55,121 nt of DNA, from contig NZ_LAVL01000047.1 of NCBI RefSeq assembly GCF_001083785.1, positions 1-55,121 of the forward strand, read 5' to 3'. The notes beneath the pieces are model-generated. The model was given only the letters and a program-made list of their open reading frames with translations, was not told where the DNA came from and ran no database searches. The stretch comes from Nonomuraea sp. SBT364. Lineage in GTDB: Bacteria > Actinomycetota > Actinomycetes > Streptosporangiales > Streptosporangiaceae. The position numbers were made by a program, and so were the translations under genes. Positions 15,165 through 22,950 of this stretch are shown one piece after another. Each line of letters starts with the position of its first letter. Within the stretch, counting starts at the first letter, position 1.

Positions 15165-15418
15165 GCCGCTCCATCGAAACCCCGGACTACGCCGCGTTCC
15201 TCAAGCGGATCATCCGCGCCTACAGCAAGCGCATCGCCGAAGGCGACATTGAAGCTCTGGCCGACCTCGCTGGCGTCGTCGCCGAACTCGACCACGCCAT
15301 CGCCCAGGCCGTCACCGAGCTTCGCGCCGACTACGGCTACTCCTGGGCCGACATCGCCCGTCCTCTCGGCATCACCCGCCAGGCCGCTCAACAGCGCTGG
15401 GGCGGTGAACGCCCATGA
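15161..15418 (+). CDS. Small helix-turn-helix protein
   Basis: An 85-residue helical protein whose C-terminal part (YGYSWADIARPLGITRQAAQQRWGG) reads as a helix-turn-helix. The N-terminal 50 residues would form a helical hairpin. It is coupled by ATGA overlaps to both neighbours (15161-15164 and 15415-15418). It may regulate the transfer operon or act with the GIY-YIG-like protein. Similar small HTH proteins occur in actinomycete mobile elements. Confidence 0.7.
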   Translation: MSRSIETPDYAAFLKRIIRAYSKRIAEGDIEALADLAGVVAELDHAIAQAVTELRADYGYSWADIARPLGITRQAAQQRWGGERP

Positions 15419-15894
15419 GCGCGGGAATCGTCTACCTGCTGCATTTCGAGCGGCCATACAAGCACGCCCGTCATTACATCGGCTGGACTCCCGGCGACGT
15501 GAGCCGCCGCCTGCGCCAGCACCGTAACGGCACCGGCGCCCACCTTATGAAGGTCATCACCGCCGCAGGTATCGACTTCGCCCTCGCCCGCACCTGGACC
15601 GGCGGACGCAACCTCGAACGCTCCCTCAAGAACCGAGGCGGAGCCTCACGCTGCTGCCCCCTGTGCGGCGTCGCACCCCGTGTCACCGGCTGGAACCAGC
15701 CCGAACACATCGCAGCGGACGCCATCACGCCCTACATGCCCGACCTCGTGCCGGCCATCTGCGCGTGCGACCGCATCACCCACATCGCGGCCCCGCTACT
15801 CGCCACCGCCTCGATCACCTGCACGGACTGCCATCACCCCGTCGTCCCGCAACGACGTGACGCCCAGGAGGAACACCATGTCCTCACCCGGTAA
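15415..15894 (+). CDS. GIY-YIG-like nuclease with C-terminal zinc-binding part
   Basis: A 159-residue protein. The N-terminal GIVYLLHF..ARHYIGWT corresponds to the paired GIY/YIG strands. It is followed by RLRQHRNGTGAHLMK, with the conserved Arg, and an RTWTGGRNLERSLKNRG segment. The C-terminal half has CCPLC, CAC and CTDC, so a zinc site is likely. GIY-YIG nucleases cut DNA. In an AICE this one could assist transfer, act as a defence factor or be catalytically weak. It starts within an ATGA overlap and its end overlaps the DUF2637 gene by 17 bases. Confidence 0.72.
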   Translation: MSAGIVYLLHFERPYKHARHYIGWTPGDVSRRLRQHRNGTGAHLMKVITAAGIDFALARTWTGGRNLERSLKNRGGASRCCPLCGVAPRVTGWNQPEHIAADAITPYMPDLVPAICACDRITHIAAPLLATASITCTDCHHPVVPQRRDAQEEHHVLTR

Positions 15895-16480
15895 CCGAAC
15901 CGAACGCATCGAATCGACGGTGCAGCTCGTCATCCTGCTCCTCGTCGGCCTCATGGCCGGAGCAGCCTCCTTCACCCACGTCCACGACTGGACCATGGCC
16001 AACAGCCCCGCCGGAACCGGCGAATGGTTCGGCTGGGCCAACGCCGTCATCTCCGAACTCACCCCCACCGCCTCCGGCCTGGAAGTCCGCCGCCGCAAGC
16101 GCAACGGCCAAACCATCGTCTACCCGATGATCGTCCTCATCGCCTCCGCCGGACTGTCCATCGCGGCCCAAATCGCCGTCGCCAAACCCCACCCCACCGG
16201 CTGGCTGATCGCCGCTATCCCCGCCCTGGCCTTCCTCGCCCTTACCAAGCTGGTGCTTTCCCGCACCCCCACCCGACCGGCGACACCCGACACGGCCGCA
16301 ACCGCCATCGCGCCGGAGCCCGACCCGGAAACCACACCGGAAACCCTGCCCGAACCTGCGGAAGCGCCCTCCGGCCACGAGCGCCAGGACCACGCGCCCA
16401 CCGACCGCACCCTCCAGGAGCGGACCCCGGCCCTGCCGGTCCTGCACCTGCCCACCCCCGCCCTGGAAGGACAGCACTGA
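15878..16480 (+). CDS. DUF2637 membrane protein (Spd-like)
   Basis: A 200-residue protein with membrane helices around residues 15-32, 83-100 and 106-124 and the segment WTMANSPAGTGEWFGWANAVISELTPTASGLE typical of DUF2637. The C-terminal 70 residues are Pro/Glu/Thr-rich and probably disordered. DUF2637 proteins are frequent in AICEs and actinomycete plasmids, near replication and transfer genes, and are thought to help intramycelial spread. ATG at 15878 follows AGGAGGAACACC. The rep gene starts three bases after its stop. Confidence 0.85.
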   Translation: MSSPGNRTERIESTVQLVILLLVGLMAGAASFTHVHDWTMANSPAGTGEWFGWANAVISELTPTASGLEVRRRKRNGQTIVYPMIVLIASAGLSIAAQIAVAKPHPTGWLIAAIPALAFLALTKLVLSRTPTRPATPDTAATAIAPEPDPETTPETLPEPAEAPSGHERQDHAPTDRTLQERTPALPVLHLPTPALEGQH

Positions 16481-16483
16481 CCC

Positions 16484-18112
16484 ATGCAACTCCAGCTCGA
16501 CACCGCTTCGGCGCTGGCTCTCACCCCCGGGACCACATCTCCGGCCCCGGGCGTGGGGGCGAACACCGAAACCCCGCTGTCCAGCCCTTTCACGAACGAA
16601 ACCAGCCAGCACATCCGCACCGCCCTGGAACGCGCCGCACGCCCCGGCTACACCGCCTGGCTCAGCCACGTCGAGTCAGCCGCGGCTTGCACCCACCCGA
16701 TCCGGCTGCACGGCAACCTGGCCACCGTCGACACCCGGACCGGCGAGATCCTCGACGCCCGGCACACCTCGACCCTGCCCGACGGCGTCATCTACAAAGC
16801 GTGCGGCAACCGCCGCCACACCGTCTGCCCCGCCTGCGCCACCACCTACCAGCACGACGCCTACCACCTCGTCCGGGCCGGACTCGTCGGCGGCAAGACC
16901 ATCCCCGACACCGTCCGCACCCACCCGGCCGTCTTCGCCACCCTCACCGCCCCCTCCTTCGGCCCCGTCCACACCCGCAACGTCCACCGCTGCGCCTGCC
17001 GCGACAAAATCCGCTGCACCTGCCGACCGGCCCCCTGTCACGCTCGCCGCGACGCACCCACCTGCCCGCATGGCAGGCCGCTGGTCTGCTGGCAGCGCCA
17101 CACCCCGAGTGATGAACAGCTCGGCCGGCCTTTGTGCGCCGACTGCTACGACCACAGCCACCACGTCGTGTGGAACCACCACGCCGGAGAACTCTGGCGC
17201 CGCACCAAGCAACACGCCGAACGACACCTCAACCAGCTCGCCCGGCAACGCGGCCTGCCACGAGTCCGGCTCTCCCACGGCAAAGCCGCCGAATACCAAG
17301 CACGCGGAGCCGTCCACTTCCACATCCTGCTCCGCCTCGACGGCATCGACCCCGACCAGCCCGACACCATCACCCCACCCCCAAGCGGCATCACCACCGA
17401 CGACATCACCGCCGCCGTCACCCTCGCCGCCACCACCATCGCCTACACCACCGGCCCCCATCCCAACCAGCCCGGCGGCTGGCACATCACCTGGGGCGGC
17501 CAGCACGAGATCCGTCCCATCTCCTTGTCGGCCTCCGGCGATGCTCTCGACGACCAAGCCGTCGCCGCTTACCTGGCTAAGTACTCCACCAAGGGCACCG
17601 AAGCCACCGGCCACACCTCCCGGCGGCTCACCACCGACACCATCGGCCTGTACGCCGACCCCCATGGCACTCACGCGGAACGGCTCATCGACGCCGCTTG
17701 GAAACTCGGGCAAACTCCCGACTGGGCCGGACTGCGCAGGTGGGCCCACATGCTCGGCTTTGGTGGACACTTCCTCACCAAAGCTCGCCGCTACTCGATC
17801 ACTTTCGGCTCCATCCGCGAACAACGAGCCGCCTACAGACGCACACACGCCCTCAACCGAGGCCAGCAAGGGCCAGAGGGACACCCCGAACCAACGCCAT
17901 TCCAGCGTCAAGCCACCCTTGACACCAAAACCGAGGAAACCACCCTCGTCATCGGATTCCTCACCTACGCAGGCACCGGCTGGCACACCACCGGTGACCA
18001 ACTCCTCGCCAACACGGCAGCGGCCCAAGCCCGCGAACGCACCCGAGCAGGACGCGAAGAACTCGCCCACCAGACACGGGAACAGAGTCCGTCCACACCG
18101 CTCGCCGCCTGA
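16484..18112 (+). CDS. RepSA-like rolling-circle replication initiator
   Basis: The product has 542 residues. Many cysteine pairs between residues 105 and 220 (CPAC, CRDKIRCTC, CADC) suggest zinc-binding modules. The HUH motif is HFH at residues 278-280 (GAVHFHILLRLDG). The catalytic tyrosine motif is YLAKY at 363-367. This is the pSAM2 RepSA-type initiator used by AICEs to replicate as circles after excision. ATG at 16484 comes three bases after the DUF2637 stop. xis follows after 33 bp. The length matches the family and there is no sign of decay. Confidence 0.9.
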   Translation: MQLQLDTASALALTPGTTSPAPGVGANTETPLSSPFTNETSQHIRTALERAARPGYTAWLSHVESAAACTHPIRLHGNLATVDTRTGEILDARHTSTLPDGVIYKACGNRRHTVCPACATTYQHDAYHLVRAGLVGGKTIPDTVRTHPAVFATLTAPSFGPVHTRNVHRCACRDKIRCTCRPAPCHARRDAPTCPHGRPLVCWQRHTPSDEQLGRPLCADCYDHSHHVVWNHHAGELWRRTKQHAERHLNQLARQRGLPRVRLSHGKAAEYQARGAVHFHILLRLDGIDPDQPDTITPPPSGITTDDITAAVTLAATTIAYTTGPHPNQPGGWHITWGGQHEIRPISLSASGDALDDQAVAAYLAKYSTKGTEATGHTSRRLTTDTIGLYADPHGTHAERLIDAAWKLGQTPDWAGLRRWAHMLGFGGHFLTKARRYSITFGSIREQRAAYRRTHALNRGQQGPEGHPEPTPFQRQATLDTKTEETTLVIGFLTYAGTGWHTTGDQLLANTAAAQARERTRAGREELAHQTREQSPSTPLAA

Positions 18113-18145
18113 CCAACCCTCAGACTGCGAACGGAGTGCACCACC

Positions 18146-18334
18146 ATGAATCCCACCACGCAGCGAACTTGGAGCACCGAAGAAGTCTCGATCTTCCTCG
18201 GCGTGCCCGTCGCCACCTTGTACCAGTGGCGACACCGAGGAATCGGTCCGAAGGGAGCTCGTGTCGGTCGTCACCTCCGATACCTGGAGGAGGACGTTCT
18301 CGACTGGTTCCGCCAGCAGCGAGATGCGGCCTGA
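18146..18334 (+). CDS. xis: Excisionase (AlpA/MerR-like winged HTH)
   Basis: A 62-residue protein. WSTEEVSIFLGVPVATLYQWRHRGIGPKGARVGRHLRY is the winged-helix core typical of AICE excisionases, and it ends EEDVLDWFRQQRDAA. It would bend DNA at att sites and direct the integrase toward excision from rnpB. ATG at 18146. Its stop overlaps the integrase start by one base (TGATG), so int and xis are translationally coupled. Confidence 0.9.
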   Translation: MNPTTQRTWSTEEVSIFLGVPVATLYQWRHRGIGPKGARVGRHLRYLEEDVLDWFRQQRDAA

Positions 18335-19506
18335 TGGCGCGCGTCCGTGACCTCTGGTTCCGAACTGTCACGGGATCGGATGGTCAAAAGCATCGGCAGA
18401 AGACGAAGCGCCATCCCGACAACGGCGGCAGCAAGGAGGCCAAGCGCTGGCTCGCCATCTGGATCGGGCCGGATGGCAAGGAGGAGACGAAAGCCTTCAC
18501 GACCAAAGTCCAGGCGACGAATCACGGGACGGCTAAAGAGGCTGACCGGCTCCGTGGCGTCTATGTCGACGAACGCAGGGGCAAGCTGCTCTTTCGTGAG
18601 TACGCACGGGACAAGTGGCTGCCGTCGCAGGTGCACTTGAGGGTCAATAGCCTCGAAACCTACACCGTCCACCTGCACGCGCATCTGATCCCGGCCATCG
18701 GTGATAGGCGGATCGGCAGCCTCACCAGGGCGGATATGAAAGCCGTCGTCGCACGGCTGAACAAGACCTTGGCCCCGACGACGGTGCACACCGTTTTCGC
18801 GGTCCTGCGTCTCGTCATGCAAGCCGCCGTCGATGACGGTGACATCCCCAACAACCCCTGCTCACGTGTCCCGCTACCTCGCATCACGGCCCGCGTGGTC
18901 GAACCGCTGCCGGTAGAAGCTGTCCTGGCCCTCGCCAACGCGATGACCCCGCGCTACCAGCTGGCCGTGTGGCTCGGCTTCGGGCTTGGACTTCGTCTGG
19001 GTGAAGTCCTCGGGTTGACGGTGTCGAAGGTCGAGTTGGAAGCCAGGCGTGTTCTCGTTCATCGCCAAGCGCAGAACGGCGAACTGGTCGAGCTCAAGAC
19101 CAGGGCGTCACGCCGCACGCTGCCCGTCGATGACCTCGTTCTCGCCAAGGTCGAAGAGCATCAGATGCGCTATCCAGCCGGTCCGGAGGGCGTGCTCATC
19201 ACCAACCGGTGCCGTCGTATCGCTCAGCGAAAGTCGTTCAACGAATGCTGGCGTGAGGCCGTGGAAAAGGCCGGCCTTCCCAAGGGCACCCGGTTCCACG
19301 ACCTGAGGCACTTCTACGCTTCCGGCCTGATCAAAGCGAACCTCAATCCCAAGGTGATCCAGACCCGCTTGGGCCATGCCACCATCGCGGAGACGATGGA
19401 CACCTACGGCCACCTCTTCCCGGACCAAGACGACCTCGGGCGTGGAGTGATTGACGCGCTCCTGCTTCCGACGCTCACGGAACAGGAACGGAACAGGCAA
19501 CCTTGA
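18334..19506 (+). CDS. int: Tyrosine recombinase integrase, targets rnpB
   Basis: The product has 390 residues. The N-terminal part (1-80) is an arm-binding-type domain, residues 85-170 form the SAM-like core-binding domain, and the catalytic domain follows. The catalytic set is complete: Arg221 (GLGLRLGEVLG), His322-x-x-Arg325 (HDLRHFYAS), His348 (LGHATI) and Tyr358 (DTYGHLFP). ATG at 18334 is set by the one-base overlap with xis, although the frame is open upstream. The gene ends 36 bp from the core repeat in rnpB, the usual int-next-to-att arrangement. Its last codons contain a doubled ACGGAACA-type motif that may be an arm binding site. Confidence 0.95.
   Translation: MARVRDLWFRTVTGSDGQKHRQKTKRHPDNGGSKEAKRWLAIWIGPDGKEETKAFTTKVQATNHGTAKEADRLRGVYVDERRGKLLFREYARDKWLPSQVHLRVNSLETYTVHLHAHLIPAIGDRRIGSLTRADMKAVVARLNKTLAPTTVHTVFAVLRLVMQAAVDDGDIPNNPCSRVPLPRITARVVEPLPVEAVLALANAMTPRYQLAVWLGFGLGLRLGEVLGLTVSKVELEARRVLVHRQAQNGELVELKTRASRRTLPVDDLVLAKVEEHQMRYPAGPEGVLITNRCRRIAQRKSFNECWREAVEKAGLPKGTRFHDLRHFYASGLIKANLNPKVIQTRLGHATIAETMDTYGHLFPDQDDLGRGVIDALLLPTLTEQERNRQP
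19478..19497 (+). promoter_or_regulatory. Candidate integrase arm-type site (right)
   Basis: The doubled motif CGGAACAGGA then ACGGAACAGG lies in the last codons of int, 45 bp from the core. It matches the left-end site 7801-7820 at 17 of 20 positions in the same orientation. Two arms flanking a core are expected for tyrosine integrases. Confidence 0.45.
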
Positions 19507-19512
19507 CCGGGG

Positions 19513-19538
19513 CTCCGTCCCTGGTCAGAGGGATGGAG
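19513..19538. terminator. Hairpin between int and rnpB
   Basis: CTCCGTCCCT and AGGGATGGAG form a 10-bp stem with one G-U pair and a 6-base loop. It lies seven bases after the int stop and three bases before the core, so it can end int transcription and, on the other strand, follow the rnpB 3' end. Confidence 0.6.
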
Positions 19539-19541
19539 TGA

Positions 19542-19570
19542 GACGAGCCGGCCTGTAGGCCGGGTTCTGT
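19542..19570. repeat. attR: 29-bp core repeat within rnpB
   Basis: Identical to 7668-7696. Read on the minus strand it is ACAGAACCCGG, a short turn, and GGCCGGCTCGTC, which are conserved region V and the 3' strand of helix P1 of RNase P RNA. Confidence 0.93.
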
Positions 19571-19934
19571 CCTTCGCCAGGCGAAGGGGCGACCATCCAT
19601 CTAGGGCCGTCGTTGCCGGCGGCCTCAAGCGGTCTACCCGCGCGCCTCGGGCGGGCAGCCCTCGGACGGCGCGCGCGGGACGCTCCGGAGAGCGTCCCTT
19701 CTTGACCTTGCTCCAGGTGGGGTTTACCGAGCCGCCCACGTCACCGTGGGCGCTGGTGGTCTCTTACACCACCGTTTCACCCTTACCTCCCGGAAACCGG
19801 AAGGCGGTCTGCTTTCTGTGGCACTGTCCCGCGGGTCACCCCGGGTCGGCGTTACCGACCACCCTGCCCTGTGGAGCCCGGACCTTCCTCGGCGGGCCCG
19901 TGAGGGCCCGACGCGGCCGCCCGGCCGGCTCGTC
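19542..19934 (-). ncRNA. rnpB: RNase P RNA, type A
   Basis: About 393 nt on the minus strand. The universally conserved pieces are in order. The first is a 5' strand GACGAGCCGGCC that pairs perfectly (12 bp, P1) with the 3' end. Then come GAGGAAGGTCCGGGCTCC, ACAGGGCAGGGTG, AGAAAGCAGACCGCC, GGTAAGGGTGAAA, GTAAACCCCACC and CTAGATGGATGG. The last is ACAGAACCCGG near the 3' end. It is the catalytic RNA that matures tRNA 5' ends. The AICE integrated into its last 29 bases and restores them. Upstream on the same strand lies the RNase HI/phosphatase gene with its terminator. The AT-richer stretch around 19940-19985 probably holds the promoter. Confidence 0.95.
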
Positions 19935-20034
19935 TGCGATGAGGCTATCAGCTACAAGCCAACCGCAAGCAAATGGCAAGATCGGGACGATGGGATGAGC
20001 CCTGTCACCGCCTGAGGGGGGCGGAGGCACCGGT

Positions 20035-20071
20035 GGTCGTGCCGGGTGTTCTGGCGGCACCCGGCACGACC
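20035..20071 (-). terminator. Strong hairpin after the RNase HI/phosphatase gene
   Basis: A 14-bp perfect stem (GGTCGTGCCGGGTG and its complement) with a 9-base loop, eight bases past the stop codon of the minus-strand gene and upstream of rnpB. Confidence 0.7.
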
Positions 20072-20079
20072 GGTCCCGG

Positions 20080-21297
20080 TCAGCGCAGGTGGGACGTGTC
20101 GTTGAACGACTTGACCACGGCCGGGCCGTCGACGTAGTGCTCGATCAGCGACAGGCAGGCCACGTCCAGGTGCATGCGGTAGAGGGCCGCCGGAGGCGCC
20201 GTGAGGGCCAGGCGCAGCAGCGTCTTGATGGGGGTCACGTGGGAGACCACCAGGACGGTACGGCCCTCGTACGCCTCCAGGAGGCGCTGCTGGGCACGTT
20301 CGACACGGTCGGCGACGGCGGCGAAGCTCTCGCCGCCGGGGGGCGCGACGGCGGGGTCGGCGAGCCAGGCGGTGAGCTCGTCCGGCCACTGGCGCCGCAC
20401 CTCGGTGAAGGTGTGGCCTTCCCAGGCGCCGAAGTCGACCTCCCGCAGGTCCTCGTCCACCTCGGCGCTCAGGCCGGTGCGCCCGGCGACGGCCTCGGCC
20501 GTCTGGCGGGCGCGCTTGAGCGGGGAGCTGACGATGGCGTCCAGCCGGTAGGGGTCGCGGGAGAGCCGGGCGGCGGCCGCGCCGGCCTGCGCCAGGCCGT
20601 TGGGGGTGAGCTCGGCGTCCCCGCGGCCGGAGAAGCGGCGTTCGACGGACAGCGGGGTCTCGCCGTGCCTGAGCAGGAGCAGCGAGGTGGCGACGCGGGT
20701 GGGCGGCGCCCAGCCGGTGCCCTGGGTGCTCTGGGTGCCCTGGGTGCGCTGCTGGGCCGTGGCCACGGAGGCCGTGGGGGCGGACAGGTCGAGGATGTCG
20801 GTCTGCTCCGTCAGCGGCGGGCGGTCGTCCGGGACCCGGGAGATCGACCCGCCAGCGGAGCCGCCCGCCGACCAGGACAGGCCCTTGGCGGCGGCGTCCA
20901 TGGCCTCGTTGGCGAGGCGGTCGGCGTGCTGGTTGTGGGCGCGGGGGATCCACGTCCACTCGGTGATCCGCAGCCGCCTGGCCAGCTTGCCCGCTTCGAG
21001 GGCGAGCGGGCGCAGGCCCTCGTTCTTGATCTTCCAGCGGCCCGCCATCTGCTCGATGACCAGCTTGGAGTCCATCCGGACCGCCACGTGGGCCCCGTCG
21101 CCGGCCAGCGACAGCACGGACTGGAGGCCGGCGATGAGGCCGCGGTACTCGGCCACGTTGTTGGTCGCGACGCCGATCGCCTCGGCCGCCTCGGCCAGCA
21201 CCTGACCGTCGGCGGCGTCCTTGACGACGGCGCCGTAGCCCGCGGGGCCCGGGTTGCCGCGCGAGCCGCCGTCGGCCTCGATCAGGTAGGCGGTCAC
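20080..21297 (-). CDS. Bifunctional RNase HI / histidine (acid) phosphatase
   Basis: A 405-residue fusion. Residues 1-135 are RNase HI: EADGGSRGNPGPAG with the first Asp, AEYRGL with the Glu, DSKLVIEQM with the second Asp, and HNQHADRLANEAM with the last Asp. After a variable linker, residues 200-405 are a phosphoglycerate-mutase-type phosphatase starting LLLLRHGETPLS. In mycobacteria such fusions combine RNA-DNA hybrid cleavage with phosphatase activity related to cobalamin synthesis. GTG at 21297 is fixed by a GTGA overlap with the zinc-ribbon gene; the frame stays open further upstream. It is the third gene of the Nif3 / zinc-ribbon / RNase HI operon that lies beside rnpB in many actinobacteria. 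Confidence 0.93.
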   Translation of the reverse strand: MTAYLIEADGGSRGNPGPAGYGAVVKDAADGQVLAEAAEAIGVATNNVAEYRGLIAGLQSVLSLAGDGAHVAVRMDSKLVIEQMAGRWKIKNEGLRPLALEAGKLARRLRITEWTWIPRAHNQHADRLANEAMDAAAKGLSWSAGGSAGGSISRVPDDRPPLTEQTDILDLSAPTASVATAQQRTQGTQSTQGTGWAPPTRVATSLLLLRHGETPLSVERRFSGRGDAELTPNGLAQAGAAAARLSRDPYRLDAIVSSPLKRARQTAEAVAGRTGLSAEVDEDLREVDFGAWEGHTFTEVRRQWPDELTAWLADPAVAPPGGESFAAVADRVERAQQRLLEAYEGRTVLVVSHVTPIKTLLRLALTAPPAALYRMHLDVACLSLIEHYVDGPAVVKSFNDTSHLR

Positions 21298-22034
21298 AGG
21301 CCCGACTCTGGCATGCGTACGAGGATGCGGCGGCACTCGTCGCAGCGCAGCACCTCGTCGTGCGGGGCGGCCTTGATGCGGTTCATCTCGGCGATGGACA
21401 GCGCCACCTTGCACCCCTGGCAACGGCCGCCGTGCAGCATGGCGGCGCCGACGCCGTACTGCTCCTTGAGCTTCTCGTACAGCGCCAGCAGGTCGGCGGG
21501 GAGCTCGCCGGAGACGGCGGCGCGGCGGCCCTGGAGCTCGCCGGCCTCCTTGCCGATGTCGCCGAGCGCGGCGTCGCGGCTGGTCTCGGCGGCGGTCAGG
21601 CCGGCGGCGACCTCGTCGCGCTGCGCGGCCAGGTCGCGGACGCGGGCCTCGGCGGCCTCACGGCGCTCCATGATCTCCAGCACGACCTCCTCCAGGTCGC
21701 TCTGGCGCCGCTGCAGCGAGGCGATCTCGGACTGCAGGCCGGCCAGGTCGCGCGGGGAGGTGACGGCGCCGGAGTCGAGGCGCTTCTGGTCGCGGTCGGC
21801 GCGGGCGCGGACGGTGTCGACGTCGCCCTCGGCCTTGGTCTGCTCGCGCGCGAGGTCGCCCGACTCGGTCTCCGCCTCGATCACCTCGGTGGCGAGCTTG
21901 GCGAACCGCTTGGACCGCTCGTCGATCTCGGCCAGCTCGGGCAGGGTGCGGCGGCGATGGGCCAGCCGGTCCAGCTTGGAGTCGAGCTCAGCCAGGTCGA
22001 GCAGTCTCTTCTGGGCGTCGGGGGCTGCTTTCAT
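21294..22034 (-). CDS. C4-type zinc-ribbon coiled-coil protein
   Basis: A 246-residue protein. Residues 10-190 are a long Glu/Arg/Leu-rich coiled coil (LLDLAELDSKLDRLAHRR and following heptads). The C-terminal zinc ribbon has CQGC and CDEC. It belongs to the family often annotated as a C4-type zinc-ribbon protein beside Nif3, of unknown biochemical role. ATG at 22034 has AGAGGA upstream and comes two bases after the Nif3 stop; it is coupled downstream by a GTGA overlap. Confidence 0.9.
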   Translation of the reverse strand: MKAAPDAQKRLLDLAELDSKLDRLAHRRRTLPELAEIDERSKRFAKLATEVIEAETESGDLAREQTKAEGDVDTVRARADRDQKRLDSGAVTSPRDLAGLQSEIASLQRRQSDLEEVVLEIMERREAAEARVRDLAAQRDEVAAGLTAAETSRDAALGDIGKEAGELQGRRAAVSGELPADLLALYEKLKEQYGVGAAMLHGGRCQGCKVALSIAEMNRIKAAPHDEVLRCDECRRILVRMPESGL

Positions 22035-22036
22035 GA

Positions 22037-22837
22037 TCAATATCCTCTTGTCCAAGCATCGGTGACCGTGGCGGAGACGCGCGTCTCAACGTTAACGCCA
22101 CTGGCGGCCAGGATGGACGCGGCGCTGTCGAGCCACGGCCATTCGGTGGCCCAGTGCGCGGCGTCGATCAGCGCGGGCCCGCCCGCCTCCATGAACTCGC
22201 TGGCCGGATGGTGCCGGAGGTCCGCCGTGAGGAACACGTCGACCCCGGCGGCGCGGGCCGTGGCCAGCAGTGAGTCGCCCGCTCCCCCGCTGACGGCCAC
22301 CCGCGAGACGGGGCGGCTCACGTCGCCGGCGACGCGGATGCCCCACGAGGTGGCGGGCAGCCCGGCGGCGGCGCGGGCGGCGAACTCGCCCAGCGTGGTC
22401 TCCTCCGGCAGCTCGCCGATCCGGCCGAGCCCGCGCCGGGGGTCGTCGGGGAACGGCTGCAGCGGCATCAGGTCGCCGGTCAGGCCGACGGCGCGGGCCA
22501 GCGCGTCGGAGACGCCCGGGTTGGCCACGTCGGCATTGGTATGGGCGGTGTAGAGGGCGATGTCGTGCTTGATCAGGGTGTGGATCAGCCGGCCCTTGGG
22601 GGTGGTGGCGGCGACGCTGGTGGTGCCTCGCAGGTAGAGGGGGTGGTGGGTGACGATCAGGTCGGCGCCCCACTCCAGCGCCTCCTCGGCGACGACGGAG
22701 ACCGGGTCGACCGCGAACAGCACCCGCCCCACCGGCCGGGCGGGCTCGCCGCAGACCAGGCCAACGGCGTCCCAGGACTCAGCCCGGGCGGGCGGGTAGG
22801 CCGCCTCGAGCACGTCGATCACGTCAGTCAGTGTCAC
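22037..22837 (-). CDS. Nif3-like dinuclear metal center protein
   Basis: A 266-residue protein of the NIF3/DUF34 family. Metal-site motifs include VTHHPLYLRG with paired His, YTAHTNAD, and LTADLRHHPASE plus DAAHWATE near the C-terminus. The biochemical role of this universal family is still uncertain; GTP cyclohydrolase I type 2 was an older annotation. I prefer GTG at 22837, which has AGGTGG five bases upstream and matches the usual family N-terminus; GTG at 22846 is also possible. It is first in the operon with the zinc-ribbon and RNase HI genes and is divergent from the monooxygenase. Confidence 0.92.
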   Translation of the reverse strand: MTLTDVIDVLEAAYPPARAESWDAVGLVCGEPARPVGRVLFAVDPVSVVAEEALEWGADLIVTHHPLYLRGTTSVAATTPKGRLIHTLIKHDIALYTAHTNADVANPGVSDALARAVGLTGDLMPLQPFPDDPRRGLGRIGELPEETTLGEFAARAAAGLPATSWGIRVAGDVSRPVSRVAVSGGAGDSLLATARAAGVDVFLTADLRHHPASEFMEAGGPALIDAAHWATEWPWLDSAASILAASGVNVETRVSATVTDAWTRGY

Positions 22838-22950
22838 TGCAGCCACCTGGGAAGACTATCGGGATCTCCGGCCGGCCGAGGAGCGCGGGGCTGGGCGCGG
22901 CAGATCGTCCGGCGTACTGTAAGTGAATCCTGACTCGGGCGGAGGGTGGC

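Larger units (their letters stand above)
7668..19570. mobile_element. AICE (actinomycete integrative and conjugative element) inserted in rnpB
   Basis: The element is bounded by perfect 29-bp direct repeats at 7668-7696 and 19542-19570, giving a circular form of about 11,874 bp. It has the standard AICE modules. Integration/excision: integrase at the right end and xis. Replication: RepSA-like HUH protein. Transfer: membrane subunit plus FtsK-type ATPase, and a DUF2637 protein. Regulation: XRE repressor divergent from an SCO3933-family protein. Several small zinc-ribbon genes lie between these. The right repeat is the 3' end of rnpB, so the attachment site is the RNase P RNA gene rather than a tRNA. 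The left 1.6 kb (8003-9281) is AT-rich cargo. Confidence 0.93.

Noticed and set aside
16676..18274. A 532-codon minus-strand frame antisense to rep
   Set aside because: It is Gly/Val/Ala-rich shadow sequence; the sense frame has the HUH and YxxKY motifs in the right order.
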